Made by a program: the position numbers and the translations under genes | The notes under the pieces: generated by a model | The model's input: only the letters and a program-made list of their open reading frames with translations | Databases searched by the model: none | What the model was told of the DNA's origin: nothing | Shown: in pieces, positions 39,712 to 47,733 of the stretch | Position numbering within the stretch: position 1 is the stretch's first letter | Layout of the letters: the number at the start of each line of letters is the position of its first letter | Origin: Curvibacter lanceolatus ATCC 14669 | GTDB taxonomy: Bacteria; Pseudomonadota; Gammaproteobacteria; Burkholderiales; Burkholderiaceae_C | DNA length: 64,000 nt | NCBI RefSeq assembly: GCF_000381265.1 | Contig: NZ_KB906254.1 | Coordinates: 248,001 to 312,000 of the forward strand | Direction of reading: 5' to 3'

Positions 39712-41145
39712 TCAACCGTGCCGGATGGCCACGGTCTTCAGGGTGGTGAAGCCGTAGAGGGCTTCAAACCCCTTCTCGCGGCCATAACCCGAGGACTTGA
39801 CGCCCCCGAAGGGCAGCTCGACACCGCCACCTGCACCATAGTTGTTGATGAACACCTGGCCGCAGCGCAGGCGCTTGGCCATGCGGAACTGGCGCCCGCC
39901 ATCGCGGGTCCAGACGCCGGCCACCAGGCCGAAGTGGGTGGCGTTGGCCAACTCCACCGCGTGGTCTTCATCGCGGAAGCGCATGGCGGCCAGCACGGGG
40001 CCGAACACTTCCTCTTGCGCCAGGCGGTGGTCCACCGGCACATCGCGCAGCAGCGTGGGGGCCTGGTAGTAGCCGGTTTCGGGGGCTTCTTCGACCACCC
40101 GGCCCTGGGCCACCATGGCGATGCCGGCCACCTGGGCGTCGGACAGGAAATCCCAGACCCGTTGCTGCTGGGTCTGGCGGATCAAGGGGCCGACATCCAG
40201 ATCCAGGTGGGCCGGGCCCACGCGCAAGGCCTCGAAGGCATGACCCAGGCGCTCCAGCAGGGGCTCGTAGATGCTGTCCTGGATCAGCACGCGTGAGCCG
40301 GCCGAGCAGGTCTGGCCGGCGTTCTGCACGATGGCATTGATGATCACCGGCACGGCCGCATCGAGGTCGGCATCTTCAAAAATGATTTGCGGGCTCTTGC
40401 CGCCCAGCTCCAGGGTGACCGGGCAGTGCCGCTCGGCGGCCACCTGCTGGATCAGTGTGCCCACCTTGGGGCTGCCTGTGAAACTGATGTGGTCGATGCC
40501 GGGGTGGCGTGCGAGGGCGTCACCCACTTCGTGGCCGTAGCCGGTGACGATGTTCAGGGCGCCGGCCGGGAAACCCACCTCGGCGGCCAATTGCGCCACC
40601 CGGATCAGCGACAGGCAGGCGTCTTCGGCTGGCTTGACCACGCACACATTGCCCGCCGCCAGGGCACCGCCCACGCTGCGGCCAAAGATCTGCATCGGGT
40701 AGTTCCAGGGAATCACATGGCCGGTCACGCCGTGCGCTTCGCGCCAGGTGAGCACGCTGTAGCCATCCTGGTAGGGAATGGTTTCGCCGTGGAACTTGTC
40801 GGCCGCGCCGGCATAGAACTCGAAATACCGCACCAGGGCCAGGGCATCGGCCCGGGCCTGCTTGGTCGGCTTGCCGCAGTCGCGCTGCTCCAGGGCGGCC
40901 AGTTCGTCGGCATGTTCGCCGACCTTGACCGACAGGCGCATCAGCAATCGGCCGCGCTCGGCAGCACTCAGCTTGCCCCAGACCGTGTCGTAACACTGAC
41001 GCGCAGCCCGGACGGCGTCGTCGATGTCCTGGGCGTTGCTGCGCTGAAGATGATCAAAGACCTGCCCGTCCGAAGGATCGATCACTGGCAGGGTTTTGCC
41101 CGAAGAACTGGGCACCGATGCGTTGGCGATGAAGTTGAGTTGCAT
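39712..41145 (-). CDS. NAD(P)-dependent aldehyde dehydrogenase
   Basis: 477 residues from MQLNFIANASVPSSSG. The catalytic Glu is in VTLELGGKSPQ and the nucleophilic Cys in NAGQTCSAGSRVLI. The C-terminus has PFGGVKSSGYGREKG. It is close to betaine- or gamma-aminobutyraldehyde-type dehydrogenases, but the substrate cannot be set. A 20-residue upstream extension was rejected as unconserved. Confidence 0.93.
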   Translation of the reverse strand: MQLNFIANASVPSSSGKTLPVIDPSDGQVFDHLQRSNAQDIDDAVRAARQCYDTVWGKLSAAERGRLLMRLSVKVGEHADELAALEQRDCGKPTKQARADALALVRYFEFYAGAADKFHGETIPYQDGYSVLTWREAHGVTGHVIPWNYPMQIFGRSVGGALAAGNVCVVKPAEDACLSLIRVAQLAAEVGFPAGALNIVTGYGHEVGDALARHPGIDHISFTGSPKVGTLIQQVAAERHCPVTLELGGKSPQIIFEDADLDAAVPVIINAIVQNAGQTCSAGSRVLIQDSIYEPLLERLGHAFEALRVGPAHLDLDVGPLIRQTQQQRVWDFLSDAQVAGIAMVAQGRVVEEAPETGYYQAPTLLRDVPVDHRLAQEEVFGPVLAAMRFRDEDHAVELANATHFGLVAGVWTRDGGRQFRMAKRLRCGQVFINNYGAGGGVELPFGGVKSSGYGREKGFEALYGFTTLKTVAIRHG

Positions 41146-41307
41146 GCCGGCATTTTGCGCCAATGTAGCAATGCCTACATCAGGGGCGTGACGGAGCGGG
41201 GACACCCCAGCCGTCGCGCTTGGGGGCGGCTGCCATCGTCAATACCGGGGAGCAAAGGGGTGGTGGGAGGCGACGTTGCATCGCAACAGATTGAATCGCC
41301 CAACGAC

Positions 41308-41332
41308 AAAAAGCGCCAATCAAGGCGCTTTT
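41308..41332. terminator. Bidirectional terminator-like hairpin
   Basis: AAAAGCGCC and GGCGCTTTT form a perfect stem around AATCAA, with A-rich and T-rich flanks that would work on both strands. It lies between the aldehyde dehydrogenase gene and the small reading frames further right. Confidence 0.7.
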
Positions 41333-41390
41333 GGGAGGTGTCGTGGGGTTGTTGGGCCGTCTGGGGGGAGAGGGTTCCCCCGGCCAGGGG

Positions 41391-41471
41391 TCAACGCTGA
41401 GGGCTGCGCTTGCGATCGCGATCGTCGTGGGGCCAGGCGTTGACAGGTTGTTTGGCGAAGCTGGAATTCAT
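41391..41471 (-). CDS. Possible 26-residue small protein
   Basis: ATG to TGA encodes a 26-residue basic/polar peptide (MNSSFAKQPVNAWPHDDRDR and six more). A GGAG ribosome site lies about seven bases upstream and the terminator hairpin about 60 bases downstream. No family recognised; ribosome site and terminator are the only support. Confidence 0.35.
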   Translation of the reverse strand: MNSSFAKQPVNAWPHDDRDRKRSPQR

Positions 41472-41613
41472 TTGAAATCTCCGTGGATGGAGCTACAACG
41501 AAAGGCCAGCAGACTTGGTTGACAGTTTTTTTGAGAAATTTTTGAGGTGGGCGAAAGTTCGGTAAAGACCAGCCGCTACGGGTGAAAAGGCTGTTAATTC
41601 AATACCGAAATGC

Positions 41614-41805
41614 TTATGTTTTATTATTTTTTCGACCGCCGTCAGACAGGGTCAAAGCCAGTGTCTGGCGGGTCAGAGCTTCTGCTTCCTGGGCTTCCGG
41701 CGTGCGCTGGGCGATCTTGAGCAGCAAGATCAACTCGTCCAGCCCGGCGAGCGCATCGTGCACGGCCAGGCGCAGCTGGCGTAACTGAGCATCTGTGGAG
41801 TCCAT
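41614..41805 (-). CDS. Hypothetical small protein (63 residues)
   Basis: 63 residues (MDSTDAQLRQLRLAVHDALA...), predicted mainly helical and Leu/Ala-rich with a polar C-terminus. No family recognised. It lies between the core chromosome and the tRNA-Arg gene in a stretch with variable base composition. No strong ribosome site. Confidence 0.4.
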   Translation of the reverse strand: MDSTDAQLRQLRLAVHDALAGLDELILLLKIAQRTPEAQEAEALTRQTLALTLSDGGRKNNKT

Positions 41806-41952
41806 GCGTCATTCTGGTCTGCCAGACGCCAACTTCAAGTGTCTCTTTGATAGGAAATGTAAAGCGCCTACCGTCCAAGGCCCTGCCATGGGCCCGGATC
41901 ATCAAACTGGGGAGCGCGCCTCGAACCGGCTGGGCCTGCGTTCAAGGATTGG

Positions 41953-42026
41953 CCTGCCCGACAGGAATCGAACCTGTGACCCACAGCTTAGAAGGCTGTT
42001 GCTCTATCCAACTGAGCTACGGGCAG
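41953..42026 (-). tRNA. tRNA-Arg (anticodon TCT)
   Basis: A full cloverleaf reads on the minus strand: acceptor CTGCCCG/CGGGCAG, D-arm GCTCAGTTGGATAGAGC, anticodon loop CTTCTAA with TCT (41990-41992 on the plus strand), T-loop TTCGATT. CCA is encoded at 41950-41952. The prophage integrase lies 109 bases from its 5' end, making this the likely integration target. Confidence 0.95.
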
Positions 42027-42134
42027 TCGCATGGATACTGCGTTTCGCGCTACGGTTTGTGTAGCGCTTTCCGACGCGCATCGGAAAGGATTCCAGCGCG
42101 CCCCGGATTATGCCCTCGAAACTGGCGCGATTTG
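42027..42134. other. Probable prophage attachment region
   Basis: 107 bases between the tRNA 5' end and the integrase stop. One att site should lie here or within the tRNA gene. The partner copy is beyond the right edge, so the core cannot be defined from this window. Confidence 0.4.
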
Positions 42135-43151
42135 CTACTTTGTCGGGCCCACGATCTTGCCCCGACGCAGGTAGTGGCGCTTGGTCGTGGAGACGTTCGC
42201 ATGGCCCAAAAGATCGGCCGCGCTCTGTTCCCCCCGGGCGTCAGCGGTGTCGTCAGCAGCTTTGGCGCGAAGGTCATACAGCCAGGCTTCTTTGATGGCG
42301 TCGGCCAAATCTGGGTTGGCTTCGGCTGCTGCACTGCGGGCATCTTCAAAGCCTTTTCGGATCATCTGCTTGGACATGGGCTTCCCTCGGTCAGAAACCA
42401 GCAAGTAAGAGGTCCAGGTCTTGTGCGTTTCCTTTCGGGCATTGATCCGCTTGATCAGGGCCGCCAGCTCACCCTCAATTCGGATGCGCACCATGGTTCC
42501 CGTCTTCCCCTGGCGGGTTGGAATCGTCCCATCTGCGATGTCTTCATCCGTCATCGCGCGGGAATCTGATGGGCGCTGGCCGGTCAGGTAGGCCAGGTCC
42601 ATGGCATCGCGGATCGGCGCTGTGGCGCAGTCCCAAATGGCCTTAAAAACCTGATCGGTGACGTAGACCTCGCGCTTGCCCACGGCAAGGCCCCGCACTC
42701 CCGTGGCGGGGTTTTCCTTGTCGGTGTAGCCCCAGGCCCTGGCTCGGTTGAACATGGCGCTGAACAGCCGCTTCAGGCGGTTGGCAGTCTGGGGTTTGGT
42801 GCGGTGCTTCTCCAGCAGCTTGGCAATGTGGGATGGCTTTATCGCGTCCAGTGGAGCTGGGGAGGGCTTGCCGAAGAAGTCACGCAGGTGCTTGATGTCG
42901 TACTTCTGGGTTGCCTGGGTTGATGTGGCCAGCAAGGGGAGGGCCTCGCGTTCGTACTTTTCGATCACATCAATGAAGGTGGCGCCGTGCTGGACGTTGG
43001 CTTTTGTCAGCTCGGCCCATTTCTGGACAGCCAGGATGTAGTCGCTACCCAGGGGGATCTGCTTTCTGTCTTCGATCTCGAGGTAGTAATAGATCCGCCC
43101 GGAGCGCTGCTTTTTGGCTCGGAGGCCAGGGGTCGGTAAGCGCTTTGGCAT
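42135..43151 (-). CDS. int: Prophage tyrosine integrase
   Basis: 338 residues. An N-terminal arm-binding region (KKQRSGRIYYYLEIEDRKQI) and a SAM-like core-binding domain precede the catalytic domain. That domain shows Arg in LTGQRPSD, the YDLRAKAADD box (Tyr in place of the usual His) and GHANVSTTKRHY with the nucleophilic Tyr. It recombines phage and host att sites. Its position next to tRNA-Arg marks the left end of the prophage. Confidence 0.94.
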   Translation of the reverse strand: MPKRLPTPGLRAKKQRSGRIYYYLEIEDRKQIPLGSDYILAVQKWAELTKANVQHGATFIDVIEKYEREALPLLATSTQATQKYDIKHLRDFFGKPSPAPLDAIKPSHIAKLLEKHRTKPQTANRLKRLFSAMFNRARAWGYTDKENPATGVRGLAVGKREVYVTDQVFKAIWDCATAPIRDAMDLAYLTGQRPSDSRAMTDEDIADGTIPTRQGKTGTMVRIRIEGELAALIKRINARKETHKTWTSYLLVSDRGKPMSKQMIRKGFEDARSAAAEANPDLADAIKEAWLYDLRAKAADDTADARGEQSAADLLGHANVSTTKRHYLRRGKIVGPTK

Positions 43152-43159
43152 GTTGGCTC

Positions 43160-43396
43160 CTAATGCATGACCGGCTCCCAGGCCTCGACGGCGGGAGCAT
43201 TTGATTTTGCGAGTGCCGCCGCTGAGCCTTCGATGGCGGCCCGAGCGACGATTGGGCGCTTGGCGGCGTTGATGTAGTGCGGCACGCCCATGGATTTCAG
43301 GGCGGTGGCTTGGCGCTGCTCGCGGGACTTTCCCTTGCAGCCCCGGCGGATGCCGGTCAGTTCTGCGACTTCTTCAGGTGTAAGGAAGATGCTCAT
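43160..43396 (-). CDS. DUF4224-type excisionase-like protein
   Basis: 78 residues from MSIFLTPEEVAELTGI, with a GGAGAC ribosome site five bases upstream. The N-terminal segment looks like a MerR/excisionase winged-helix start followed by a basic stretch (RRGCKGKSREQRQ). It is encoded 8 bases upstream of int in the same direction, where phage excisionases usually sit. Role inferred from position and family. Confidence 0.72.
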   Translation of the reverse strand: MSIFLTPEEVAELTGIRRGCKGKSREQRQATALKSMGVPHYINAAKRPIVARAAIEGSAAALAKSNAPAVEAWEPVMH

Positions 43397-43406
43397 GGCG
43401 GTCTCC

Positions 43407-43435
43407 AAAAGAAAAAGGCCCCTGGGTAGGGGCCT
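43407..43435 (-). terminator. Intrinsic terminator upstream of the excisionase-like gene
   Basis: AGGCCCCT and AGGGGCCT form a perfect 8-bp stem with loop GGGT (43416-43435). On the minus strand a T-rich tail follows. It ends transcription coming from the phage genes at 43.45 kb and above, before int. Confidence 0.8.
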
Positions 43436-43453
43436 GTGGTGGGGGTGTGCGGG

Positions 43454-43570
43454 TCAGCCGAAAAAAAGGCCGGCCAGTAGCAAGACGAACGGAAGCATCA
43501 CCAGGAAACAAATCAAGAGGAGTTGCAGTAGGTTAAAGAATCCGACTCTTTCGCGCTTTTGTTCATCCAT
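43454..43570 (-). CDS. Small phage membrane protein (38 residues)
   Basis: ATG to TGA encodes 38 residues: a charged start (MDEQKRERVGFF), then one long hydrophobic helix (LLLICFLVMLPFVLLLAGLF). The start overlaps the preceding gene's 3' end by 8 bases. A second ATG four bases downstream is out of frame. Single-helix phage miniprotein; function unknown. Confidence 0.55.
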   Translation of the reverse strand: MDEQKRERVGFFNLLQLLLICFLVMLPFVLLLAGLFFG

Positions 43571-43835
43571 TGAGTTCACCTTTTGGCTTGACGATATCCT
43601 TGATCTTGCCCTCAATCAGCCCTGCCAAGCGCTCACCGTATTCCCGGTCTGCCTCGGTAATCCATTCCTGGCGACACAGCTTTGCGCATTCCTCCATCTC
43701 CGCCCTCACGATGGAGCGGACTTGATCGGCGGTGTAAACCTGCTCCCATTCAGGCCCGGAGTGATATGGCTTGCAACCCAACTCAAAATCGCCGATGTCA
43801 AGGATGTGCCCCACGGGCTCAGGCCACTTGGTCAT
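43563..43835 (-). CDS. Hypothetical phage protein
   Basis: 90 residues, acidic, with a Cys-containing helix (VRAEMEECAKLCRQEW). No family recognised. The start overlaps the upstream gene by four bases and the 3' end overlaps the small membrane protein, so it belongs to a tightly packed phage operon. Confidence 0.65.
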   Translation of the reverse strand: MTKWPEPVGHILDIGDFELGCKPYHSGPEWEQVYTADQVRSIVRAEMEECAKLCRQEWITEADREYGERLAGLIEGKIKDIVKPKGELNG

Positions 43836-44092
43836 GTCTTCCCCTTCACGGTCTTGGTTGGTACAGCAGCCAGCAGACTCCCTTGCATGGCCTCGGCTGC
43901 CGAAAACAGCACATCAAGTGCCGGTGTGCGCTCGTCGGGCTGGATGCACTCGGCGCGGTGCTTGGCTGTCGAGTAGTCCACGATATGCACCCAGGTCGGC
44001 GCATTAACCCAGCCTGGGCCAGAGCATATTTCGGGCGTAACGGCCACGATTTGCTCATTGGGGTTGAGCATGATCGTCAGGGGCTTGGTCAT
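43832..44092 (-). CDS. Hypothetical phage protein
   Basis: 86 residues from MTKPLTIMLNPNEQIVAVTP. No recognised motif. Overlaps genes on both sides by four bases. An upstream in-frame ATG at 44116 is less likely, given the ATGA overlap at 44089-44092. Confidence 0.62.
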   Translation of the reverse strand: MTKPLTIMLNPNEQIVAVTPEICSGPGWVNAPTWVHIVDYSTAKHRAECIQPDERTPALDVLFSAAEAMQGSLLAAVPTKTVKGKT

Positions 44093-44598
44093 GTCTTGTC
44101 TCCAGAACTTAAACAATCGCCCTTGAACCCAACAGGATTTAGCCTTGCAAAATCACCATGCAACCGAATTGCTGCTTTGTTATAAGCATGGGCCGCATCA
44201 TGTTCGTTGTCGTGCTCGCCAAGGTAAAAACGTTTTTTGTTGATTTGGATTTGTGCCCGCCATTTATTTTTCTTGAGTAATGTCACGCCTTTAAATTGAG
44301 ATGACGTATTGGAGGTTTTCATTTGATTGCATGTATTTTCTCCTTTTGATGCTATTCGTAAGTTTGACCTCAAATTGTTTAGTTTGTTTCCATCAATGTG
44401 GTCAACAAGTTTCGTTGGATCAGACTGTCTTAGAACTACACGATGGAGCATTAAATTTCTTCCTTTTTTGCCGCCTATGGTTGTTTTTCTAAAGATGTAT
44501 CCGTCTTTACTAACGCGCCATGTGAATTTGCATATTTCCTGAAAAATATCTTCATCAATATAAAATTCGGTTCCGCATCGGGTTTTGAAATTAACCAT
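44089..44598 (-). CDS. HNH homing endonuclease with AP2 DNA-binding domain
   Basis: 169 residues from MVNFKTRCGTEFYIDED. The HNH nuclease core is LVDHIDGNKLNNLRSNLRIAS with the upstream MLHRVVL. The C-terminal AP2-like domain runs SSQFKGVTLLKKNKWRAQIQ through HDAAHAYNKAAIRLHG. This is the architecture of phage-borne free-standing homing endonucleases. The gene is sharply more AT-rich than its neighbours and fits exactly between two overlapping genes, so it looks like a recent insertion. Confidence 0.88.
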   Translation of the reverse strand: MVNFKTRCGTEFYIDEDIFQEICKFTWRVSKDGYIFRKTTIGGKKGRNLMLHRVVLRQSDPTKLVDHIDGNKLNNLRSNLRIASKGENTCNQMKTSNTSSQFKGVTLLKKNKWRAQIQINKKRFYLGEHDNEHDAAHAYNKAAIRLHGDFARLNPVGFKGDCLSSGDKT

Positions 44599-44599
44599 G

Positions 44600-45979
44600 T
44601 CAATTCCCACCTTTCTGTGCTGCCTCGGGCTGCGGAATTGGCAAGAGAACAGCATCAACAGCTTCATCAAGCTCGTCGCCCTTCAGCGTGTCGCCAATCC
44701 CGTTGATGACACTCCAGCGCTGTCCACGTCGAAGCTGGCGATACCTTCCGGCATCTCGTTCCATGGCCTCCAGACTGTCGGCGCTTGCGGGGGTTTCCGG
44801 CCTTGCGGTGGGCTGTGCTGCCTCGGGCTGCGGGGCGGCCTCTGGCAGCGGCGAGTATTTCGGCTTGGCTGCCTGCTTGGCGCGGATCTTCTTGACCATC
44901 TCTGGAGCGGTGATCCGCGTCAGTTCGGTCTCACCGTTTGCATGCATGTCTAGGCCGTTCGCCAAGCACAGCGCGGCCAGGGTGACCATGACGCCACCGA
45001 CCTCCTGTGCGGGCTCTCCGATGGGGCGGCCAAACGTGTAATCGACGAGCTGATGTGCTTCGCTGGCCGTGCAGCCGCAGGCCTGCACCAGCTCCAGTGC
45101 TTCCTCAAGGAATCGGTGATTCCGCTCCTCGCGGTCGCCCGCGATCATCTCGCCAAAGCACTCCATGAGCCATGGTTGCACTCGGTTTTGGAAGGGTTTC
45201 ACCTGATCGGGCTGCGGGGCGGCATTTACCATCGCATCCCAGTGATCCCAGGGGCCCTGCATGACGGTCATCACATCGCCAAAATTCCGAAGCGTGTATT
45301 CACGGTCAGACTCGTGGGCGGCATCCAGCATGTCCTCAGTCGGCTCAACCGGCACCAACTTCCACCCCTCCGGCACGGCTGGCCGTGTCAGCGGCTGGGG
45401 CGCGTACAGCATCGCAGCCTTCCACGCAGCGGCCCAAACTGATGCCTCTTTCCGCCAGTCCTTGTCAGCAAACGACTGGCTGTAGTAGCGCTCAAACGAG
45501 GTGATCATCCCCGGGTACGGAGCATCCGGCCCGTCGCCAACGGTCGCGCAGAATCGAGCCCATGCATTGTCAACGCCCGGATCATGCCGATCACTTCGGG
45601 TGCAAATGCATTCGCCGCCGTCAAGCGCTGGGCACTTTGGCGCGTGCATCTCGGGTTGTGTAGAGGGCTTACTCAGCGCCACCGCCTGGGCGCGCAACTC
45701 GTCACGTTCACAGATCACTCGCTCAGTAAACGCTGTTATGTTCTCGTCGGGCCCAGCGCCGCCCAGCTCACGCAATCGCAAACCCTCGTTCATTTCGTCG
45801 CGGATTGCTCCGGTCAGCGCCTCCACCTGGGCGCGCAGCCCTTCAATCTCTCCGTGCTGGCGGCGGAGTTCATTGATTGCTTCAATCATCAAGAACGTGC
45901 CACCGTTCTCGTCTCCGTACTTGTTGACGTAGTTCGTCAGGTCTGCGGCCAGTTCCGGGGCTTTGGGTGTGGTGCTCAT
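44600..45979 (-). CDS. Phage protein with MazG-like C-terminal half
   Basis: 459 residues. The N-terminal part has a coiled segment (LRRQHGEIEGLRAQVEAL) and a repeated-looking WxxA region. From about residue 280 a MazG-like helical core appears: RNHRFLEEALELVQACGC and EVGGVMVTLAALC, with the EExxE-type acidic pattern of NTP pyrophosphohydrolases. Proteins of this mixed type are frequent in phage early regions. Enzymatic activity is not certain. Overlaps the ATPase gene by four bases. Confidence 0.72.
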   Translation of the reverse strand: MSTTPKAPELAADLTNYVNKYGDENGGTFLMIEAINELRRQHGEIEGLRAQVEALTGAIRDEMNEGLRLRELGGAGPDENITAFTERVICERDELRAQAVALSKPSTQPEMHAPKCPALDGGECICTRSDRHDPGVDNAWARFCATVGDGPDAPYPGMITSFERYYSQSFADKDWRKEASVWAAAWKAAMLYAPQPLTRPAVPEGWKLVPVEPTEDMLDAAHESDREYTLRNFGDVMTVMQGPWDHWDAMVNAAPQPDQVKPFQNRVQPWLMECFGEMIAGDREERNHRFLEEALELVQACGCTASEAHQLVDYTFGRPIGEPAQEVGGVMVTLAALCLANGLDMHANGETELTRITAPEMVKKIRAKQAAKPKYSPLPEAAPQPEAAQPTARPETPASADSLEAMERDAGRYRQLRRGQRWSVINGIGDTLKGDELDEAVDAVLLPIPQPEAAQKGGN

Positions 45980-47733
45980 GCTGCCACCTTCAGCCCGCCA
46001 ACCACCCCGCGCTCAACCCAATGCACCGCCAGGCCAGTACCAGCCGCCGGCGCAGCTTTCAGCGTGCCAAACAGCAAGGCCGTCTCGATCGAGCCATCCT
46101 CGGTCAGGCCATCCAGCCAGGCCAGCAGGTCGCCACGGCCACGCAGATCCAGCACATCGAACCGGTCCAGCACCAGCAGGCGAAGGCCTGACAGGTGGCT
46201 CACGGCCTCGGCCAGCATGGCATCCACGCGCCACTGCTCCGACTCGCTCAGCAGCTCGTAGCGGCGGCCGCCACCGGTGATCGGCATGTCGGCGTGCACC
46301 TCTGCCTTGAGCCATTCGGCCTCACGGGCAGAGCTGGCGAGCCGGGCATTCAGCGGGCCCAGCGCCTCGACCAGCAGCTCACCCGGGATGCCGCCTGGGG
46401 CCAACTGCTCGGCGATCAAATCCCAGCCAGCCACGTCTGCATGGTGCTGGGCGGCCTTGGCTGTCTTTTCGTCGGCCTGGGCCCGGGCAGATTCCGCCGC
46501 CTTGGCCGCCTGGATCTTGGCGCGCAGGTCGCGCTGCTGGGTCTGCAGCTCGACCACCAGGTCGCGCAGCATGTCCAGCTTGGTGCTGTCGTCGTCGGAT
46601 TTATCCAGAGAGATGGCGGCCAGCTGGTTGGCTGCCGCATCGGCCTCGGCCAGGTCGCGTTTTCCGTTCTCAACGGCGCGGGCCATCAGGTCGCGGGCCT
46701 TGACGTACTCGGGCAGCGCTTCGGCAGCCTTGGGATCGCCACTCGATCCCACGGGGCCATATTCACGCTCATACGCCTTCAGCACGGCCTCGGCATTCAC
46801 TGTTTTGTCGTCCGGCGCGAACACTACCACCTCATCCAGAGCGGCAATCGCATCATGCAGAAGCCCCACGCGCGGCCCATTGCCAGCCATGGCCGTGGCT
46901 GCGGCCACTGCGGCTTCCCAATCTGCCAGCTCGGCCTGGTCGCGCTTCAGCTTCTCGGCGATGCGCGCATGCTTGCCGGCCTTTTCGCGCAGGGCCTCGA
47001 CCTGGCTGCGGGCATTGACCCGGGCCTGTTCGGCAGCTTGCAGGGCGCCCAGCTCGCGGTTGTGGCTGGCCAGCTTGGCGTCCAGCTCATCGAGCTCAGC
47101 CTGCAGGGCCTGGGTGTCGGCGCCGGCCTCCGCCGGCTGTGCTGCCTTCCAGCCCTCGGCCTTCTTGGCGCCGTAGGTCTCACCGGTCACGGCCCGCCAG
47201 GCGGCCTTGGCATCACGGGCCCGGTTCTTGGCTTCCTCGGCCGCGGCATCGAACCCGGCGCGCAGCAGGGGGCCAATGGCCTGGATGCGGGCAGCATCCG
47301 CGCCCCGGGCGGCCAGCTTCTCACGCACGGCAGGGCCGTCTGCGGTCAGGCCCATGAGACCGAACAAAAAGGCGCGGCGCTCGTTGGCATCCATCCGGGC
47401 AAAGCGTTGGGCGGCCAGAACGTACGGCAGGGCCGCCGGGCGCTCGACTGGGCCGGAGCCCTTGCCGCTGGGCAGCGTGACAACCGACGATTCGCCATCG
47501 GCCTGCACTTCGATGAAGCCGCCCTCGGCGCCCTCGGTCAGCAGCCGGCCGTATTCCTTCTTCAGGGCCACGCGCACGGCTTCCCCGGTCAGGGCCACGC
47601 GCACGGCTTCCTGAATGCTGCTCTTGCCGGCGCCGTTGAGGCCGCAGAACAGGTGCACCGGCTCGGCTGCCAGGTCCAGATCGACGGCGCGCGCGCCCAG
47701 GAAGTTCTCGATGGTCAGGTGGGTGAGTTTCAT
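45976..47733 (-). CDS. SbcC/RecF-like AAA ATPase, phage recombination type
   Basis: 585 residues. Walker A FCGLNGAGKSSIQ near residue 30; a long helical middle; C-terminal LRLLVLDRFDVLDL as Walker B. This is the SMC-like layout of proteins that act with phage nucleases in DNA end processing. A 27-base tandem duplication (copies starting at 47563 and 47590) repeats AVRVALTGE/AVRVALKKE just after Walker A. Overlaps the RlmN-like gene by four bases. Confidence 0.84.
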   Translation of the reverse strand: MKLTHLTIENFLGARAVDLDLAAEPVHLFCGLNGAGKSSIQEAVRVALTGEAVRVALKKEYGRLLTEGAEGGFIEVQADGESSVVTLPSGKGSGPVERPAALPYVLAAQRFARMDANERRAFLFGLMGLTADGPAVREKLAARGADAARIQAIGPLLRAGFDAAAEEAKNRARDAKAAWRAVTGETYGAKKAEGWKAAQPAEAGADTQALQAELDELDAKLASHNRELGALQAAEQARVNARSQVEALREKAGKHARIAEKLKRDQAELADWEAAVAAATAMAGNGPRVGLLHDAIAALDEVVVFAPDDKTVNAEAVLKAYEREYGPVGSSGDPKAAEALPEYVKARDLMARAVENGKRDLAEADAAANQLAAISLDKSDDDSTKLDMLRDLVVELQTQQRDLRAKIQAAKAAESARAQADEKTAKAAQHHADVAGWDLIAEQLAPGGIPGELLVEALGPLNARLASSAREAEWLKAEVHADMPITGGGRRYELLSESEQWRVDAMLAEAVSHLSGLRLLVLDRFDVLDLRGRGDLLAWLDGLTEDGSIETALLFGTLKAAPAAGTGLAVHWVERGVVGGLKVAA

